Shown in pieces: positions 1 through 5,195 of a stretch of 5,195 bases of DNA. The translations under genes and the position numbers were made by a program. The stretch spans positions 1 to 5,195 of the forward strand of contig QKIM01000576.1 in assembly GCA_003249585.1 (NCBI GenBank). The letters run 5' to 3'. The notes under the pieces are model-generated. The model saw nothing but the letters and a program-made list of their open reading frames with translations, ran no database searches and was not told where the DNA came from. The first letter of the stretch is position 1; each line of letters opens with the position of its first letter. Source of the stretch: Deltaproteobacteria bacterium. GTDB taxonomy: Bacteria; Myxococcota_A; Polyangia; HGW-17.

Positions 1-2
1 AG

Positions 3-434
3 AAAGTCCTCAAGAAATCAAACATCCTACTCAACATGACCGCCACCGACAAGCAGGGTGTGCTGGCCGAGCTGCTGGATGTCATCGTGGCCCGAGGTGG
101 CGTGACCGATCGTGCGGCCGCCTTGAAGTCCCTCATCGAACGCGAGGAGAAGATGTCCACAGGGATGGAACTGGGAATTGCCATTCCCCATGCCCGAACC
201 GACTCCGTTTCGGAGCTTCAGGTGGGCATAGGCGTGCACCCCGCGGGGGTAGACTTCAATTCCCTCGACGGTCAGCCCGCCCGCATCTTCATCATGACCA
301 TCTCTCCCGCGGGCAGGGCCGGTCCTCACATCCAGTTCATCGCCGCCATGAGCAGCATCTTCTCCGACCCCGTGAAACGCCATAGGATCCTCGACGCGAA
401 GACGCCGGAAGAGGCCCTCGAGGTCCTCACCTGA
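3..434 (+). CDS. PTS EIIA-type (fructose/Ntr-class) phosphocarrier-like protein, 5' partial
   Basis: This is the C-terminal 143 residues of a PTS EIIA type-2 domain protein. The family accepts a phosphoryl group from HPr or NPr on a histidine and either passes it to a sugar permease or acts as a regulator. The sequence shows the family pattern: an N-terminal stretch (ILLNMTATDKQGVLAELLDV), then IEREEKMSTGMELGIAIPHAR, whose His (visible residue 63, codon 189-191) is the expected phosphorylation site, then GVDFNSLDGQPARIFIM and a C-terminal helix ending EEALEVLT. The reading frame is open to the left edge with no start codon before position 36. The ATG at 36 has no Shine-Dalgarno and lies inside the conserved first strand, so I read it as internal and the gene as truncated by the window. 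No sugar permease domains (EIIB/EIIC) are nearby. The antiporter gene follows after 21 nt, which suggests a regulatory, PTS-Ntr-like role; that role is inferred. Confidence 0.88.
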   Translation, partial: KVLKKSNILLNMTATDKQGVLAELLDVIVARGGVTDRAAALKSLIEREEKMSTGMELGIAIPHARTDSVSELQVGIGVHPAGVDFNSLDGQPARIFIMTISPAGRAGPHIQFIAAMSSIFSDPVKRHRILDAKTPEEALEVLT

Positions 435-455
435 CCCCACCCCCAGGAGTGCCCC

Positions 456-2081
456 ATGACGCACCAGATGACGCGCCTCGTGCTGCAACTGGCCGTGATC
501 GTGATCGCGGCCAAGATCGTCGGGCAGATCTTCGAGCGGTACCTCAAGCAGCCCCGGGTCCTTGGTGAGCTGGCGACCGGGATCCTCATCGGTCCCTACA
601 TGCTTGGGCAGTTCGCCATCCCCTTTTTGAACGGCCCTCTCTTCCCCATTCCAGCCGGGAGCCCCCTGCCCATCAGCCCCGAGCTGTATGGCTTCGCCGT
701 CATCGCCTCCATCATCCTGCTCTTCCTGGCAGGGCTCGAGACCGACCTCTCCACCTTCCTCCGTTTCGCCGTCGCGGGCACGGCGGTGGGGGTGGGCGGC
801 GTGATCCTCAGTTTCTTCATCGGCGCCACGGTCACCTGGATCTTTGTTCCGGGAGTCCCCTCCCTGTTCCATCCGACCGCCCTCTTCATGGGCACCCTGG
901 CCACCGCCACCAGTGTCGGCATCACGGCACGGATCCTCTCGGAGAAGAAGAAGATGTCCTCTCCCGAGGGGGTCACCATTTTGGCCGGCGCGGTCCTCGA
1001 CGATGTGGTGGGTATCGTCATCCTCGCGGTGGTCGTGGGTATCGTGAAGGTTGGCCAGGCGGGCGGCAGCCTGGACTGGGGTCGCATCGGCCTCATCGCC
1101 GGCAAGGCCTTCGGCTTCTGGCTCATCTGCACCGTGGTGGGCATCCTCATCGCCCCCCGCATCAGCCGCTCCCTGAAGTGGTTCAAGAAAGCCGACACCA
1201 TCGCCGGGATGAGCCTGGGCATCGCCCTGGTCCTCGCGGGCCTGTCGGAGATGGCGGGGCTGGCCATGATCATCGGCGCCTATATCACCGGGCTCTCCCT
1301 GTCCCGCACGGACATCGCCTCCATGATTGAGGAAAAGCTCACGGGCATTTACGACTTCTTCGTGCCCATCTTCTTCTGCGTCATGGGCATGATGGTCAAC
1401 TTCAAGGCCATGCAGGGGGTCGTGGGGTTCGGACTCGTCTACACCCTCGGCGCCGTCGTCGGCAAGATCCTCGGGTGCGGAGCGCCCGCCCTCTTCATGG
1501 GGTTCAACCTGCGTGGCGCCTTCCGCATCGGCGCCGGGATGCTCCCCCGCGGCGAGGTGACCCTCATCGTCGCCGGCGTCGGGCTCTCCAGCGGCGCCAT
1601 CGGCCAGAACCTCTTCGGTGTGGCCATCATGACCCTGCTCATCGCCAGCGTCATCGCCCCCCCTACCCTGGTGGCCAGCTTCTCGGGCGGCGATGGCCTT
1701 AGAAAGAAGATGGCCGGCAAAGCCGAGGAGCTCCTCACCTTCGGCCTCGATCTCATGAGCGAGGCCATGGTGGAGTTCATGGCGAGCCGCATCCAGCAGG
1801 CCTTCGTGGCCGAGGAGTTCTTCGTCCACCGCATCCACTCCCACGGCTCGAGCCCCATCTATCGCATCCGCAAGGACGACATCTTCATCTCCATGGAGAT
1901 CCGGGACACCACCCTGGAGTTCTCCACCGCCCACGCCAACGGCCACCTCGTCCGCCTCATGGTCATGGAGGAGATCCTGGTCATGAAGGATCTCCTGGCC
2001 TCCCTCGAGCAGATCCAGAGCTCCGAAAAGATGGGATCGGAGCTCCTCACAGGCCTCTTCGGCGGGCTCCGTCCCAGATAG
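456..2081 (+). CDS. CPA2-family cation:proton antiporter with C-terminal soluble domain
   Basis: This is a 541-residue inner-membrane protein of the monovalent cation:proton antiporter-2 family (KefB/NapA-like), expected to exchange Na+ or K+ for H+. Residues about 8-408 contain roughly 12 hydrophobic segments. Family hallmarks are QPRVLGELATGILIGP (32-47), LFLAGLETD (89-97), the TATSVGITARIL unwound-helix region (150-161), the paired acidic motif AVLDDVVGIV with Asp182-Asp183, and MLPRGEVTLIVAGVGL (362-377) with its conserved RGE. The double Asp resembles electrogenic CPA2 members such as NapA. Residues about 412-541 form a cytosolic tail with no RCK/TrkA-N nucleotide-binding motif, so gating by NAD(H) or glutathione as in KefC is not supported. 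The start is chosen at ATG 456, with AGGAG at 445-449. It lies 21 nt after the EIIA-like gene and 14 nt before the MBL hydrolase gene, so co-transcription is likely. The transported ion cannot be told from the sequence. Confidence 0.93.
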   Translation: MTHQMTRLVLQLAVIVIAAKIVGQIFERYLKQPRVLGELATGILIGPYMLGQFAIPFLNGPLFPIPAGSPLPISPELYGFAVIASIILLFLAGLETDLSTFLRFAVAGTAVGVGGVILSFFIGATVTWIFVPGVPSLFHPTALFMGTLATATSVGITARILSEKKKMSSPEGVTILAGAVLDDVVGIVILAVVVGIVKVGQAGGSLDWGRIGLIAGKAFGFWLICTVVGILIAPRISRSLKWFKKADTIAGMSLGIALVLAGLSEMAGLAMIIGAYITGLSLSRTDIASMIEEKLTGIYDFFVPIFFCVMGMMVNFKAMQGVVGFGLVYTLGAVVGKILGCGAPALFMGFNLRGAFRIGAGMLPRGEVTLIVAGVGLSSGAIGQNLFGVAIMTLLIASVIAPPTLVASFSGGDGLRKKMAGKAEELLTFGLDLMSEAMVEFMASRIQQAFVAEEFFVHRIHSHGSSPIYRIRKDDIFISMEIRDTTLEFSTAHANGHLVRLMVMEEILVMKDLLASLEQIQSSEKMGSELLTGLFGGLRPR

Positions 2082-2095
2082 ACGAAGGTCCCCCC

Positions 2096-2935
2096 GTGAT
2101 CACACCTCCCTTCGCTTCTCTGGCTCTTGGCCTGACCCTTACCCTGGCCTGTTCCTCGCGACCTGCCGATGCACCGGCCGCCCCCAGTGACCCGCCCGCG
2201 CCCCGCGCCATGAATCCCCGACAGCCGCCAGCCACGCCCCGGTCAGCACCGACGACGACCAGGAGCATCTCCCCGCAGAGGCTCCTCGTCCAGACCTTCC
2301 CGGTGGACGTGATGCGCTGGGGCCGCCGGTTCCGCGAGAACATCCAGCTGCTCGCCGATCCCGCCACGGGCGACGCCGTCATCATCGATCCGGGCCTCGA
2401 GAGCCCCGCGCTGGAGGCCGCCATCGCCCGGCGGAACCTGAAGATCAGGGCCATCTTGAACACCCACGGCCACTTCGACCACATCGAGGCCAACGATCAC
2501 GATCGCAGGCGTTATAAGGTGAAGGTCCATGCCCACCGCGCGGATCGCCACTTCTACGGGAAGACCAAGGCTCCCAACAAACCCGATGTCCTGTGGGATG
2601 CCGAAGGCGAGCTCACCTTCGGGAGTCTGAAGATCCGCGTGCTGCACGTCCCGGGGCACTCGCGGGGCTCGGTCTTCTTCCTCGCCAGAGACCTGCTCTT
2701 CAGCGGGGACACCCTCTTTTTGGAGAACGTGGGGATGACGCACGGCGATGGTCGGGCCACCTCGGGCCAGATGATGCGGCTGCAGCTCGAGGGTATTCGA
2801 AAGAAGATCCTGACCCTGCCCCCCTCGGTGCGGGTCTTTCCCGGGCACGGACCACCGACCGACATTGGTCATGAAAAGGCGCACAACCCCCGGCTCACCG
2901 GCAAAAGGCGCCGAGCGCGTCCAGTCACCTACTGA
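2096..2935 (+). CDS. Metallo-beta-lactamase-fold hydrolase, glyoxalase II-like, predicted lipoprotein
   Basis: This is a 279-residue MBL-fold hydrolase. The full metal-ligand set is visible: THGHFDH (His124, His126, Asp128, His129), VPGHS (His188), SGDT (Asp205) and PGHG (His251). The ending GHGPPTDIGHEKAHNPRL matches the YcbL-like glyoxalase II branch, whose members hydrolyse S-lactoylglutathione or related thioesters; the exact substrate here is unknown. The start is GTG 2096, supported by GAAGG at 2084-2088, 14 nt after the antiporter stop. It gives an N-terminus with a hydrophobic stretch (residues 6-18) and Cys19 in a TLAC context, then a Pro/Ala/Ser/Thr-rich linker to about residue 60, as in an exported lipoprotein. 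The n-region lacks a positive charge, which weakens the signal call. The alternative ATG at 2210 (Met39) would give a cytosolic protein but has no Shine-Dalgarno. The segment after SGDT (NVGMTHGDGRATSG, 211-224) lacks the GRTDLPGG pattern usual in close relatives. Confidence 0.9.
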   Translation: MITPPFASLALGLTLTLACSSRPADAPAAPSDPPAPRAMNPRQPPATPRSAPTTTRSISPQRLLVQTFPVDVMRWGRRFRENIQLLADPATGDAVIIDPGLESPALEAAIARRNLKIRAILNTHGHFDHIEANDHDRRRYKVKVHAHRADRHFYGKTKAPNKPDVLWDAEGELTFGSLKIRVLHVPGHSRGSVFFLARDLLFSGDTLFLENVGMTHGDGRATSGQMMRLQLEGIRKKILTLPPSVRVFPGHGPPTDIGHEKAHNPRLTGKRRRARPVTY

Positions 2936-2939
2936 ATGA

Positions 2940-3314
2940 TCACGGTCTGGGGGGATTGACGGGGACAATGTCCCCCCCGAGCGGCACCGTGGGTTTCTTC
3001 ACGGGGCACCCCTTGTTGCTCCTGGGGCCCTGCTGGTCCGGACAGGCGTCGTCACGGTCGGCCACGCCGTCCCGATCCCTGTCGGGAGGGGCGGGGTCCG
3101 TCGGCTCCACTCCGGGAAGACGACGGGAGTTCGGCGGGGGAGTAGTCACGCTCCCCTTGTCGCCATCAGCCTCGGCCTTGGGGCCGCAGGCCATGAGGGT
3201 CAAGCCCAGGGTCAGCCCCGTCCCCAGCGCGGCGGCGCGGCGGACGAGGGAACGGGCCTCCCCATACAGGGGGTATCGCACGCCTTCATCGGTCGTGACA
3301 CACGTACATTTCAT
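2940..3314 (-). CDS. Small lipoprotein with one thrombospondin type-3-like calcium-binding repeat
   Basis: This is a predicted 124-residue exported lipoprotein of unknown function. Residues about 27-42 are hydrophobic and lead to a lipobox (LMAC, Cys43), followed by a Pro/Asp-rich linker. Residues about 78-104 hold one TSP3-like repeat, DRDRDGVADRDDACP followed by a Gly/Asn stretch and GCP. The spaced aspartates are expected to bind Ca2+, and Cys91/Cys103 could form a disulfide. In OmpA-like proteins this repeat usually occurs in multiples before a peptidoglycan-binding domain; here it is single and no further domain follows. ATG 3314 is chosen because GGAGG (3320-3324 on the complement) lies 5 nt upstream; the longer in-frame TTG at 3326 overlaps that site. 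The n-region before the hydrophobic core is unusually long (about 26 residues) and ends in Arg25-Arg26, which weakly resembles a Tat signal. It is convergent with the MBL gene and divergent from ackA. Confidence 0.8.
   Translation of the reverse strand: MKCTCVTTDEGVRYPLYGEARSLVRRAAALGTGLTLGLTLMACGPKAEADGDKGSVTTPPPNSRRLPGVEPTDPAPPDRDRDGVADRDDACPDQQGPRSNKGCPVKKPTVPLGGDIVPVNPPRP
2961..2975. terminator. Short GC-rich inverted repeat near convergent gene ends
   Basis: The sequence GGGGACAATGTCCCC is a perfect 7-nt inverted repeat around a single A. It can fold as a 6-bp stem with a 3-nt loop on either strand. It lies 26 nt past the MBL hydrolase stop and inside the last codons of the convergent lipoprotein gene. 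No T-run follows on either side, so a canonical intrinsic terminator is not supported. It could be a Rho-assisted or mRNA 3'-end structure, or simply coding sequence. Confidence 0.25.
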
Positions 3315-3383
3315 GGGCACCTCCAAAAAAGTCCGCCTACTTTAAAAATTTTTCAGCAGAACTGGAAATCCTGAGATTCTTCC

Positions 3384-3411
3384 TTGCACTTCCCGTTGTC
3401 CGGAGTAGTGT
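3384..3411 (+). promoter_or_regulatory. Possible sigma-70-type promoter for ackA
   Basis: TTGCAC (3384-3389) and TAGTGT (3406-3411) are separated by 16 nt and lie about 50 nt before the ackA start, in the relatively AT-rich 148-nt divergent spacer 3315-3462. The -10 match is only partial (3 of 6). The spacer must also drive the minus-strand lipoprotein gene, but no convincing -35/-10 pair was found there; an AT-rich run around 3338-3355 is the likeliest place. Confidence 0.3.
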
Positions 3412-3462
3412 AGCACCATTCGTACTTTTTTTCCCGAGATTTCCCGGGAGAGGAGCAAGGTC

Positions 3463-4647
3463 ATGAACATCCTCGTCATCAATTCCGGTTCATCCTCCAT
3501 CAAATACAAGCTCTTCGAGGGAGAGACCTTCCACATGCTGGCCAAGGGCCTCATTGAGAAGATCGGCCTTCCCGTGGGCCTCATCACGCACAAGGGAGAG
3601 AAGGAGACGGTGAAACTGGAGCAGCCCATCGAGAACCACGAGGCAGGGATCTCCCTGCTCTTCTCCCTGCTCAGCCGCGAGGGTGGCGAGCTCGACTCCC
3701 CCGACGACCTCGGCGCCGTGGGGCACCGCGTGGTGCACGGTGGAGAACACTACGCCGACGCGACCCTCATCGACGAGCACGTGATGCGCACCATCGACGA
3801 GTGCGCGGACCTCGCCCCGCTCCATAATCCCCCCAACCTTGCCGGGATCCGTGCCATCAAGGCCCTTCGGCCCGATATGCCACAGGTGGCGGTCTTCGAC
3901 ACGGCCTTTCACCAGACCATGGCCCCCGAGGCCTACCTCTACGGGCTCCCGATCTCCGTCTATCGCGAGCACAAGATCCGAAAGTACGGGTTCCACGGCT
4001 CCTCCCACGACTTCGTCTCGGCCCGCGCGGCGCACCTGCTGGACCGCGACATCAAGGACATCAACATGATCACCTGCCACCTGGGCAACGGCTCCTCCAT
4101 GTGCGCCGTCCAGGGCGGCGCCAGCGTGGACACGAGTATGGGCTTCACCCCGCTGGACGGCCTCATCATGGGGACCCGCACCGGCGCCATGGATCCGGCC
4201 ATCGTGCTGCATCTGGCCCGCCTCGGTTACGATCTGGACCGCATCGACCGCTTGCTCAACAAGGAGTCTGGGCTCCTGGGCATCTCCGGCCACTCCAGTG
4301 ACATGCGCGACCTCCAGGAGGTCATGGGCAGCTCCCCCGACGCGCAGCTCGCGCTGGACATGTTCGCCCGCCGCGTCCGCATGACCATCGGCTCCTACGT
4401 CGCCGTCCTCGGACATGTCGACGCCCTGGTCTTCACCGGTGGCATCGGCGAGAACGACGACTACATGCGCGGCCGCATTCTCGAAGGGCTGGAGGGCATG
4501 GGCTTCTCCATGGACGCCGCCCAAAACGCCTCCACCATCCGCGGGGTCGAGGGCCCCATCTCCACCACCGACTCAATCCCCATCCTGGTCGTCCCCACGG
4601 ACGAAGAGGGATACATCGCCCGCAAGACCCGCAGCCTCACTGCCTGA
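3463..4647 (+). CDS. ackA: Acetate kinase
   Basis: Acetate kinase is a cytosolic enzyme that reversibly converts acetyl phosphate + ADP to acetate + ATP (overflow metabolism, fermentation, or acetate activation). At 394 residues it matches the usual family length of about 400. All expected features are present: the N-terminal signature VINSGSSSIKY (Asn7), HRVVHGG (Arg89), His121, VFDTAFH (Asp146), KYGFHGSSH (His178), CHLGNGSSM (Asn209), MGTRTGAMDPA (Arg239), the ATP-binding region FTGGIGEN, and VPTDEE (Glu381), equivalent to the catalytic and substrate residues known from the Methanosarcina enzyme. The start is ATG 3463 with AGGAG at 3451-3455, and the N-terminus fits the family exactly. The usual partner gene, phosphotransacetylase (pta), is not adjacent in the window. 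A terminator follows directly, so the gene is probably transcribed alone from its own upstream promoter. Acetate, rather than propionate or butyrate, is the default substrate assignment. Confidence 0.97.
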   Translation: MNILVINSGSSSIKYKLFEGETFHMLAKGLIEKIGLPVGLITHKGEKETVKLEQPIENHEAGISLLFSLLSREGGELDSPDDLGAVGHRVVHGGEHYADATLIDEHVMRTIDECADLAPLHNPPNLAGIRAIKALRPDMPQVAVFDTAFHQTMAPEAYLYGLPISVYREHKIRKYGFHGSSHDFVSARAAHLLDRDIKDINMITCHLGNGSSMCAVQGGASVDTSMGFTPLDGLIMGTRTGAMDPAIVLHLARLGYDLDRIDRLLNKESGLLGISGHSSDMRDLQEVMGSSPDAQLALDMFARRVRMTIGSYVAVLGHVDALVFTGGIGENDDYMRGRILEGLEGMGFSMDAAQNASTIRGVEGPISTTDSIPILVVPTDEEGYIARKTRSLTA

Positions 4648-4673
4648 TCTCCCCCCCAAAACCCTCCCACAAT

Positions 4674-4702
4674 CGGCAGGTTCTGCCGTTTTTTCCCTTT
4701 TT
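4674..4702 (+). terminator. Intrinsic terminator of ackA
   Basis: CGGCAG (4674-4679), a GTT loop and CTGCCG (4683-4688) form a 6-bp GC-rich stem followed immediately by six T residues, then CCC and five more T residues. It lies 26 nt after the ackA stop, the expected place for a Rho-independent terminator, and it separates ackA from the downstream TerB-like gene. Confidence 0.88.
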
Positions 4703-4717
4703 CTCTCAGCGGACGTT

Positions 4718-4726
4718 TGCTACTGT
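4718..4726 (+). promoter_or_regulatory. Possible extended -10 promoter for the TerB-like gene
   Basis: TGCTACTGT fits an extended -10 layout (TG, one base, then a hexamer with 3 of 6 matches to TATAAT). It falls just after the ackA terminator and about 40 nt before the next start. No good -35 box is seen at the usual distance, which is tolerable for extended -10 promoters. The TA-C/G-TGT hexamer resembles the TAGTGT proposed upstream of ackA, which slightly supports both. Confidence 0.3.
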
Positions 4727-4732
4727 GATCGG

Positions 4733-4752
4733 CGGGCGGGATCTCTCGCCCG
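4733..4752 (+). promoter_or_regulatory. Leader hairpin abutting the Shine-Dalgarno of the TerB-like gene
   Basis: CGGGCGGG (4733-4740) can pair with CTCGCCCG (4745-4752) through seven Watson-Crick pairs and one G-U pair, leaving a 4-nt ATCT loop. The stem ends at the base immediately before the Shine-Dalgarno AAGGAG (4753-4758). In the mRNA it could stack on the ribosome-binding site and influence translation or 5'-end stability. There is no T-run, so it is not a terminator. The regulatory role is inferred. Confidence 0.35.
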
Positions 4753-4763
4753 AAGGAGCAGCC

Positions 4764-5192
4764 ATGACCCTCGCATCCAAGAAGTTGAGCAAAAGAGAAA
4801 CCGAACTCCTGGCCGACCTGCTCATGGGCGCCGCCTACGCCGACGACCGGCTCGAGAACGAGGAGCAAAAAGCCGTGGTCAAGATCCTCCGCGAGATGAC
4901 CTCCGCGCAGATGCTGCCCGTCTGGCTCATGAACCACCTGAGCCGCTTCGATCCCAAGTCCTTCAACGCCGAGAGCACCGCCCGCGAGCTGGGCGTGTCC
5001 GGCGGGCAGGAGGCAAAGATCCTCCTGGGCCTTCTGGTGCGCGTCACCGAAGCCGACGATGTCCACGACATGGATGAGGGCTCCTACCTGCTCAAGGTCG
5101 CCAAGGCCGTCAACGCCCCCGCCGATGTCATCGACAACCTCACCGTGGAAGTGCTCGACGAGGACATCGAAGAATTCGAAATCGAGATGTAG
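4764..5192 (+). CDS. TerB-like domain protein (tellurite-resistance TerB fold)
   Basis: This is a 142-residue, probably cytosolic, all-helical acidic protein. Two related segments match the TerB/DjlA-N style repeat: LLMGAAYADDRLENEEQ (about 19-35) and VRVTEADDVHDMDEGSYL (about 92-109), each a helix with an alanine-rich turn followed by an acidic, possibly metal-binding, loop. The tail (130-142) is strongly acidic. TerB-like domains occur in tellurite-resistance operons, in J-domain co-chaperones and in many stand-alone proteins with no assigned role; no other ter genes are in the window, so tellurite resistance should not be inferred. ATG 4764 is chosen because AAGGAG (4753-4758) lies 5 nt upstream. 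The longer in-frame GTG at 4725 has no ribosome-binding site and overlaps the putative -10 element. An intrinsic terminator separates it from ackA. The stop lies 3 nt from the window end, so any operon partner is out of view. Confidence 0.78.
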   Translation: MTLASKKLSKRETELLADLLMGAAYADDRLENEEQKAVVKILREMTSAQMLPVWLMNHLSRFDPKSFNAESTARELGVSGGQEAKILLGLLVRVTEADDVHDMDEGSYLLKVAKAVNAPADVIDNLTVEVLDEDIEEFEIEM

Positions 5193-5195
5193 CCG

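Noticed and set aside
36..434. EIIA-like gene as a complete gene starting at ATG 36
   Set aside because: There is no Shine-Dalgarno, and the frame continues open to the window edge with residues that fit the conserved N-terminal strand of the family.
27..1946. 639-codon open frame on the minus strand, the longest in the window
   Set aside because: It lies antisense to the EIIA and antiporter genes, is rich in His/Asp/Glu/Gly as expected from reading GC-biased codons backwards, and shows no domain.
3070..3087. Inverted repeat TCCCGA / TCGGGA
   Set aside because: It falls in the repeated Asp-Arg/Asp-Gly codons of the TSP3 motif and is explained by the protein sequence.
3315..3326. TTG 3326 as start of the small lipoprotein
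   Set aside because: The codons from it cover the GGAGG that best serves ATG 3314.
3384..3400. Sigma-54 promoter upstream of ackA (TTGCAC followed by GTTGT)
   Set aside because: The invariant GG and GC dinucleotides of the -24/-12 elements are not both present at the correct spacing.
3490..4524. 344-codon minus-strand open frame
   Set aside because: It is antisense to ackA, whose conserved motifs span the same bases; composition is again that of a GC-bias shadow.
4725..4763. GTG 4725 as start of the TerB-like protein
   Set aside because: No ribosome-binding site precedes it, it overlaps the putative promoter, and ATG 4764 has AAGGAG at good spacing.

Overview
The window is a dense, GC-rich stretch with strong G/C bias at third codon positions, which explains the long empty antisense reading frames. 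It holds six genes. One gene product is a small lipoprotein with a thrombospondin type-3-like Asp-rich calcium-binding repeat. Together with the high GC and the gene repertoire, this suggests a Gram-negative bacterium of the former Deltaproteobacteria (Myxococcota or a relative). That placement is an inference from style, not from a marker gene.

Layout. (1) Positions 3-2935 look like one plus-strand transcription unit of three closely spaced genes. The first is the 3' part of a PTS EIIA-type (fructose/nitrogen-class) phosphocarrier-like protein that runs off the left edge. The second is a CPA2-type cation:proton antiporter with an extra C-terminal soluble domain. The third is a metallo-beta-lactamase-fold hydrolase of glyoxalase II-like type whose predicted N-terminus is a lipoprotein signal. 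(2) A convergent minus-strand gene (2940-3314) encodes the small TSP3-repeat lipoprotein; only 4 nt separate the two stop codons. (3) A 148-nt, relatively AT-rich divergent intergenic region (3315-3462) should hold promoters for both the lipoprotein gene and ackA. (4) ackA (3463-4647), a complete acetate kinase, is followed by a clear intrinsic terminator. (5) A 116-nt spacer, with a possible extended -10 and a hairpin abutting the Shine-Dalgarno, precedes a TerB-like acidic protein (4764-5192) that ends 3 nt before the window edge.

How the genes may work together. The EIIA-like protein keeps its phosphorylatable histidine and sits directly upstream of the antiporter, which has no RCK/TrkA-N regulatory domain. 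The simplest reading is a phosphorylation-responsive regulator of ion/proton exchange. The adjacent glyoxalase II-like hydrolase recalls the link between Kef antiporters and methylglyoxal detoxification, but its apparent lipoprotein signal argues against a simple cytosolic glyoxalase role. ackA and the TerB-like gene appear to be independent transcription units. No tRNA, rRNA, CRISPR array, insertion sequence or phage gene was seen. Nothing in the window is demonstrably a new system; the EIIA-antiporter-MBL cassette is the item most worth following.
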